From Acidisphaera sp035272265 (GTDB lineage Bacteria; Pseudomonadota; Alphaproteobacteria; Acetobacterales; Acetobacteraceae): a DNA stretch of 12,999 nucleotides. The position numbers and the translations under genes are program-made. Shown here in pieces: positions 1 through 6,700 of the stretch. Numbering within the stretch: position 1 is the first letter of the stretch; each line of letters opens with the position of its first letter. Below the pieces are notes generated by a model. That model saw only the letters and a program-made list of their open reading frames with translations. It did no database searches and had not been told where the DNA came from. The stretch lies in contig DATEQV010000551.1 of the NCBI GenBank assembly GCA_035272265.1, forward strand, positions 1 to 12,999, read 5' to 3'.

Positions 1-705
1 GGCAGATTGATGGCCGGGGCGTCGGCCGGGAGCATGCTGGCGGTGGCAGCGGACGCAGCGTCGGTGCGTCAGCGCCTCACGCCCGGGCTCGATCTTGCCG
101 CAGTAAACGGCCCTGGTCAATGTGTTGTCGCGGGCCCGGCCGCCGCGGTCGATCGTTTCGCCGCAACACTGACGGCGGCCGGGACGCCATGTCACCCTCT
201 CCGCACGTCGCACGCCTTCCATTCCGCCCTCATGGACCCGATCCTGACGGCGTTTCGCGACCAACTGGCCGGCATCGCGCTAAACCCGCCGCGGGTCCGC
301 TACGTGTCGAACCTAACCGGCGACTGGATCGCCGCCGAAGAAGCGACGGCGCCCGAGTACTGGGTCCGCCACTTGCGCCACACCGTCCAGTTCGATGCCG
401 GCCTCGGCCGACTGCTGGATGACGCGACGTCCGGCGGCCGCCCGATAGACGTCCTCGAGGTCGGACCCGGAGCCGCGCTTTCGGCATTGGCACGCCGCCG
501 TCTGGGCGCCGGATCGGCGTCAGTCGTCGTCGCCAGCCTGGAACGACCGGGCGCCGAGGAGCCGGAACAGATGCTGGGTGCACTCGGCCGGCTCTGGACC
601 GCCGGTGCCGCGGTGGACGCGGCCGGCGTCACGGCCGGGCGCGGGCGCCGCGTGCCGCTGCCGACCTACCCGTTTCAGCGTCGGCGCCACTGGATCGAGC
701 CGGAC
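1..705 (+). other. PKS acyltransferase domain (C-terminal part), malonyl-CoA type
   Basis: This is the C-terminal part of the cis-acting AT that loads the extender unit onto the carrier at about 2269. The catalytic-Ser GHSxG segment lies upstream of the window. The visible part carries the family pattern GSMLAVAA (about 28-51), AAVNGPGQCVVAG (about 103-141) and the motif TSHAFHS at 205-225, whose first His (211) is the usual catalytic histidine. HAFH is the classic malonyl-CoA signature, against YASH for methylmalonyl-CoA. The domain closes with the conserved post-AT stretch LPTYPFQRRRHW at 658-693. The malonyl prediction is inferred from this motif alone. Confidence 0.93.
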
Positions 706-3700
706 GCCGCTCCGGCGGTCGAACACGCGCCGGCGGTCAGGCCCGACGCCTCGCCTTCGCTCGAGCCCGACGCCGCGCCGGCCGCCACTGAGGCGCCGCC
801 CTGGCGCCTGTTGCGGCCGATCTGGCGGCTGGTCCCGCCGCCACAAGCGGCCGCAACGGAGGCCCGGCGTTGGCTGGTGCTGGGCGACGATCCGCTGTCC
901 CGCGAGGTCGCCCGCCGTCTGGCCGACCTGCCGGGCCAGGTTGTCATCACCGTAGGAGACGGACAGCCGCCGGATCGCGTGGTCGACCTGCGCGGCGATA
1001 TCGCCGGGCTGCTGATCGCCTTGCGCGCGCTGGCCGGGTCTGCTGTGCCGCTCCACCTCGACCTGGTCACGCGTGGCGCCGAGGCAATCCTGGACGGCGA
1101 ACGCCCGGATCCGGCCGCCGCTGCTCTGGCCGGCCTGGGCCTCGTTCTTCCGCAGGAGCTGGCCTGGCTGTCGCGCCGCCACATCGATCTGCCGGCAACC
1201 GAGCCGGAGGCGATGGTCCACGCCCTGGTCGATGAATTGCTGATCGAACCAGGCGTGGGGACGGTCGCTTTGCGGCCCAACGGGCGCCACCTGATGGCGT
1301 ACCAGCCCTGGAGCGCGAGCGATGCGCCGTCGCTCCTGCGGCCCGGTGGTGTCTATCTGGTGACCGGCGGTTTGGGTCGGATCGGCCTGCGGTTGGCGGA
1401 GGAACTCGCCGCGCGGACCCAGGCACGCCTGGTCTTGCTCAGCCGCTCGCCGCCCGGCGAAGCGGCACAGGCGCGGCTCGCTACGCTCGGCGCGCGCGGT
1501 ATCGAGGTCGAGCTGATCGTCGGCGACGTCGCCGAGGAAAGCACGCTCGACGCCGCTTTCCGCCAGGCGGAAGACCGGTTCGGTCCGGTGGACGGGGTGT
1601 TCCATTGCGCTGGACTGACCGGCGCCGCCTCCTTCGTCGCACTCGAGGACGTGACGGCGGACGTGCTGGAACGGCACGCCCGGCCGAAACTTCGCGGCTT
1701 GCAGGCCTTGGCTTCCGCCGGACGGTCACCGCGCTTCGTGGTGGTATTCTCGTCCCTGGCGGCCGTCCTCGGCGGTTTCGGTTTCGCGGCCTACACCGCC
1801 GCCAACCGGGCCGCCGACGCGTTGGCCCAGGGGCTGGAGCAATTTCACCCTGGCTGGAAAGATCCATGCCCGGATTCCAGTCACGGTGGTACTGCTCTGG
1901 ACCCGGCGTCCCGCACCCGTTGGATCGCGCTCGACTGGGATGCCTGGGCCTTCGCCGGCGATGCCGGTCGCGAAACCGCATCACGCGCGCTGTCTCCGGA
2001 GGACGGCATGACAGCGCTGTTCGCGGCGCTGCGGCTCGATGCCCCCGGCCGCCTTGCGATGGCTGCGGCTGCCGCCGGCGATATGGCGGCACGGCTGGCT
2101 GCCTGGGCTGGACCACGCCCGGCCAAGGCACCCCCTACGACAAAGCTGCCGGTCGTCCCGCTGCCGCGCCGCGGTGATGCCCTGACCGCCGTTCTGGAGA
2201 CCTGGCGCGCGGTCCTGGGCCACGACGCCGTGGCGCCTGATTCGAATTTCTTCGCGTTGGGCGGCGACTCCCTCGCGGCGCTGCGGATCGCTGCCTTGCT
2301 GGGCGAAAGAATTCGGATAAGGCTTCCGCTGTCGCAATTGCTGGCATCGCCGACGCCGGCCGGCCTCGCCCAGGCGATAGCCGCCGCCGGCGGCCAGTCT
2401 GCCGAGACCACAATCACGCCGGAGCCGAGGACCGACCCGCTGCCGCTCTCCTTCGGCCAACTCCGACTCTGGGCGCTCGAACAGATCGAGCCGGACAGCA
2501 GCGCCTTCGTCCTGGCCAGCGCCCTCGATTTGCGCGGCAAGCTCGACATCGCGGCCTTGACGGCGGCAATCGCCACGATCGTGCAGCGGCATGAGGTGCT
2601 GCGCTCGGTCATCATCGTGCGCGACGGGACTCCGTCCCAGGTCGCCTTGCTCAGCGATCCGCCGCGCATGCCGGTGATCGACCTGCGCGCCATACCGCCG
2701 GCGCAACGGGAGGCGCGCCGGCGCAGCCTGGCGCTGCAATCGGCGGGACGGCCTTTCGACCTCGGTCGGGAGCCGCCCTTGCGGGTCACCCTGCTGCATC
2801 TCGGCGATGACTGGTACTGGCTGATCATCACGCTGCACCACATCGTCACCGATGGCTGGTCCACCGCCATCTTCACCCGAGAACTCAGCACGCTCTATGC
2901 CGCGCTCACCGCCGGGCGGCCTGGCGATCTGCCGGTCCTGCCGTTCCAGTACGCCGATGTGGCCGTGCATCAGCGCCGGCGTATGGCCGGCGGCGTCCAG
3001 GAGGCGCTGTCCGCCTGGTGGCGCGAACAAATGGCCGGGGCGACACCGGTGCTGGACCTTGCGCCCGACCGCGAGCGAGTCCGGTCGGCAGCCAGTTCCG
3101 AGGCGCTGCCGCTGCCGCAGCCCCTTGCTGCCGATCTTCTCGACGCCGCGCACCGCGAACAGGTTACCCCCTTCATGCTGCTGCTGGCCGGACTCGCCCT
3201 GCTGCTGTACGAACGGACCGGGAGCACCGACATCGTGATCGGCACCGACGTGGCCGGTCGCGATCTGCCGGGCACCGAGGCGCTGATCGGCTTTTTCATC
3301 AACTCTCTGCCGCTGCGCTGCGACCTGTCTGGCGATCCGGACTTCCGTTCATTGCTGCAGCGGGTGCGCGAAACGACGACCGGCGCCTTCGCCCATCAGG
3401 AGCTGCCATTCGAGCAGCTGGTGGCGGCCTTGCGACCGCCGCGCCAGCCCCAGGTGCCGCCGGTGTTCCAGGTCAAGCTGGTCGTGCAGAACGTCCCGGC
3501 CCCGGTGTTCGATCTCCCGGGTCTCGAGGTCCGCCCCGTAGCACTCGACCGCGGCACCGATCGCCTCGATCTGGTCGTCAATCTCAGCGAGGCCGATGGT
3601 CGGTTTACCGGCTTGTGGGAATACGATCCGACACGCTTCGACGCCGCGACCATCCGGGCCTTGCAGCGTCGCTATGCCGCGCTGTTGGAGGCAGCTTCCG

Positions 3701-6700
3701 CCAATCCCCAGTCCCGCCTCTCGGCGCTGGTGGCGCGGAATGACGACAACCACGCGCTCGCCCTGACCGCGGGCCCTGCGGGGCAGGCTCCGACCGTGCC
3801 GCTCCACGTTCTGGTCGAACGGCAAGCCACGGCCCGGCCCGATATCACGGCCGTTGTCAGCCGCGAACGCAGTCTCGACCATGCCACACTGGACAGGCTC
3901 GCCGGCCAGGTGGCGGCACGGCTGCGGGGGCTTGGCATCGGCCCCGACAACGTCGTCGGCATCTATGCCGAGGATGGGGTGGACATGGTCGTCGCCATCC
4001 TCGGCGTGCTGAAGGCCGGCGCCGCCTATTTGCCGCTCGATTCCGCCTATCCGTCGTCGCGGCTGGCCCTGATGGTGGCGGACAGCAAGGCCCGCATCGT
4101 GCTGGCGTCGCGAGGGCTGCTGCAGGTGCAACCGGCGGCGTTCGGCGCAACCGTCCTGATCCTGGAAGATGCCTATCCAGAGCAACCCGGCGCCGACCCG
4201 ATGGCGGCAGCACCCTGGGTCAGCCTCGACGCACTCGCCTACGTCCTGTTCACCTCCGGTTCGACCGGGCGCCCGAAGAGGGTGGCGATCACCCACCGGA
4301 ATGCCGTGCATTCGACCTGGGCGCGGCTGGCGGGGTATGGCGATGCGCCGCACGTCTTTCTGATGGTATCGCCCTTTTCCTTCGACAGTTCGGTCGCAGG
4401 GCTGTTCTGGACACTGGCCGTCGGCGGCACGCTGGTGATCGCCGACCAGGCGGCCCGGACGGATATAGCCAGCCTGGCGACGCTGATCGAACGCCACGGC
4501 GTGACGCATATGCTCGCGCTGCCATCGCTCTACGCATTGCTGCTGGAGCACGCGCCGCGCGCAGTGCTCGCACGGCTGCGGGTCGTCATCGTGGCCGGGG
4601 AAACTTGCCCACCGGACTTGCCGACCCGCCATCGCGCCGCCGTTCCAGGCGCCCGGCTCTACAACGAATACGGCCCGACCGAAGCATCGGTCTGGTGCTG
4701 CGTCCAGGACGTGACCGACCACCAGGGTTCGGCGCGCCCACCGATCGGTCGCCCCATCCATGGTGTGCGGCTGCATATCCTTGACGACCACATGGCGCCG
4801 GTCCCGCCCGGCACCGAAGGCGAACTCTATGTCGGGGGCCCTGGAGTCGGCCGCTGCTATGCCGGCCATCCGGCGATGACCGCTGCCGCCTTCGTGCCGG
4901 ACCCCTTCGCCGACACGCCCGGCGCGCGGCTTTACCGCACCGGCGACAGCGTGCGACAGGCGGCCGATGGCATCATCGACTTCCTTGGCCGTTCGGATGC
5001 CATGGTGAAGATCCGCGGCCATCGCATAGAGCTCGGCGAGGTCGAGGCGGCTCTTGCGGCACATCCGGCCGTCGGCGCCTGTGCGGTAATCGCGGACGGC
5101 GCAGTGCATGCATATCGCGGTCTCCGCGCATTCGTGGCGTCACGGGCCGGAGCGGCATCCTCTTCCGATGAATTGCTGGCCCATCTGCGCGAGCGCCTGC
5201 CCGAGCCGATGGTACCGTCGTCAATTCGCATCCTGCCCGCGCTGCCGGTCATGCCAAACGGCAAGGTCGATCGCGCCGCGCTGGCCGCCCTCCCGAGTGC
5301 GGACGCCGATCCGATTGTCGCGACCAGGAGCGCGGCGACAGCAGGGGAACGCACCCTCGCCGCGATCTGGACCGACGTGCTGCGGGTCGGGCCGATCGGC
5401 AGCGCGGCCAATTTCTTCGAACTCGGGGGCGACTCCATCCAGGCAATCCAGATCGCCGCCCGCGCCCAAGCCGCCGGCCTGTCGGTGAGCGCGCGCGCCA
5501 TCCTCGACCATCCGGTATTGGCCGATCTTGCCGCCGTCGCGGGCACCGCCCGCGCATTACTGCCGGCCGAACCCGGAGTGGTCGTCGGCGCGGCTCCGGT
5601 GACGCCGATCCAGCGCTGGTTCCTCGAAGGCGATCCGGTGGACCCCGGGCATTTCCTCCAGGCGGTAGTGCTGACAATCGGCAGGCGCATCGCGCCGTCG
5701 CTGCTGCGCGCCGCCACGGCGCGGCTGCTGGAACATCACGACGCGCTCCGGAGTCGTTTCCAGGCCGGTCCCGGCGGGTGGGAGCAGATTACCGGGGACA
5801 TCGTGGGCAGCGTGCCTTGCCACGAGATCGACCTGTCTGGGGTTCCGCCTGCCGATCGGCCCGATGCCTTACGCCGGGGTATCGATGCCCAGGCCACCAC
5901 GATCGATCCTTTCGCGGGACCGGTCGTGAAAATCCTACGCTTTACCCTCGGCGAGCAGGAGCCTGACTGGCTGCTGATCGTCGCTCATCACCTCGTGGTG
6001 GATGGCGTGTCCTGGCGGATCCTGCTGGAGGATCTGGCGTCGCTGCTGGAAAGTCTGGCCGCTGGGTTGCCGGCGACGTTGCCGCCCAAGACGGTCGCCT
6101 TCCGTGACTGGGCACGCCGCGTCGCGGCGCGACCGGGTGACGCCGCGCCATCGGCGGAGGCGGATTGGTGGCTTGCCCAACCGTGGCGACGGGCAGTGAC
6201 GCTCGCCGCCACCGAACCTGGCGACACGCAGGCGGATGCCGGTGTTGTCACGATCGAAGTCCCGACAGAGGCGACCGCAGAGCTGGTCCACAAGCTGCCC
6301 TGGGCCTATCGCGCGAATCTGGAAGAGATTCTGTTGGCCGCGCTGGTGCGCGCGGTGGCACTCGGCACCGACGGCGACTTCATCTTGGTGCAGATGGAGC
6401 ATCATGGCCGCGACGGCCTCGGCAACGGCGTCGATGTCGGTCGCACGGTCGGCTGGTTTACCGCGATGTTCCCGATCTTGCTCCAGTTGCCGCGCAGCGG
6501 CGACCCGGACGATTGGATTTCCATGGTTCGGCGTATGCGGCGCAACGTTCCCCGCGACGGCTTCGCCTTCTTGCCGCTTCTCCAGGGGATGGCTGGCCCA
6601 GGCGCCCGCGAGGCGCTGGCTGCGCTGCCGGAGCCGGAGATCCTGTTCAACTATCTGGGCCGCTTCGAGGCCCCGGACTCCGCCCTGGATATCCATCCGG

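Noticed and set aside
10..12. First ATG in frame 1 as the true start of the PKS-NRPS gene
   Set aside because: The frame is open upstream of it, and the protein begins in the middle of an AT domain lacking its catalytic-Ser half, so the start must be outside the window.
5557..5871. Two rare TTA leucine codons (5557 and 5869) as a bldA-type regulatory signal
   Set aside because: This matters only if the host is a streptomycete, which nothing in the window shows; two TTA codons in a gene this long can be chance.
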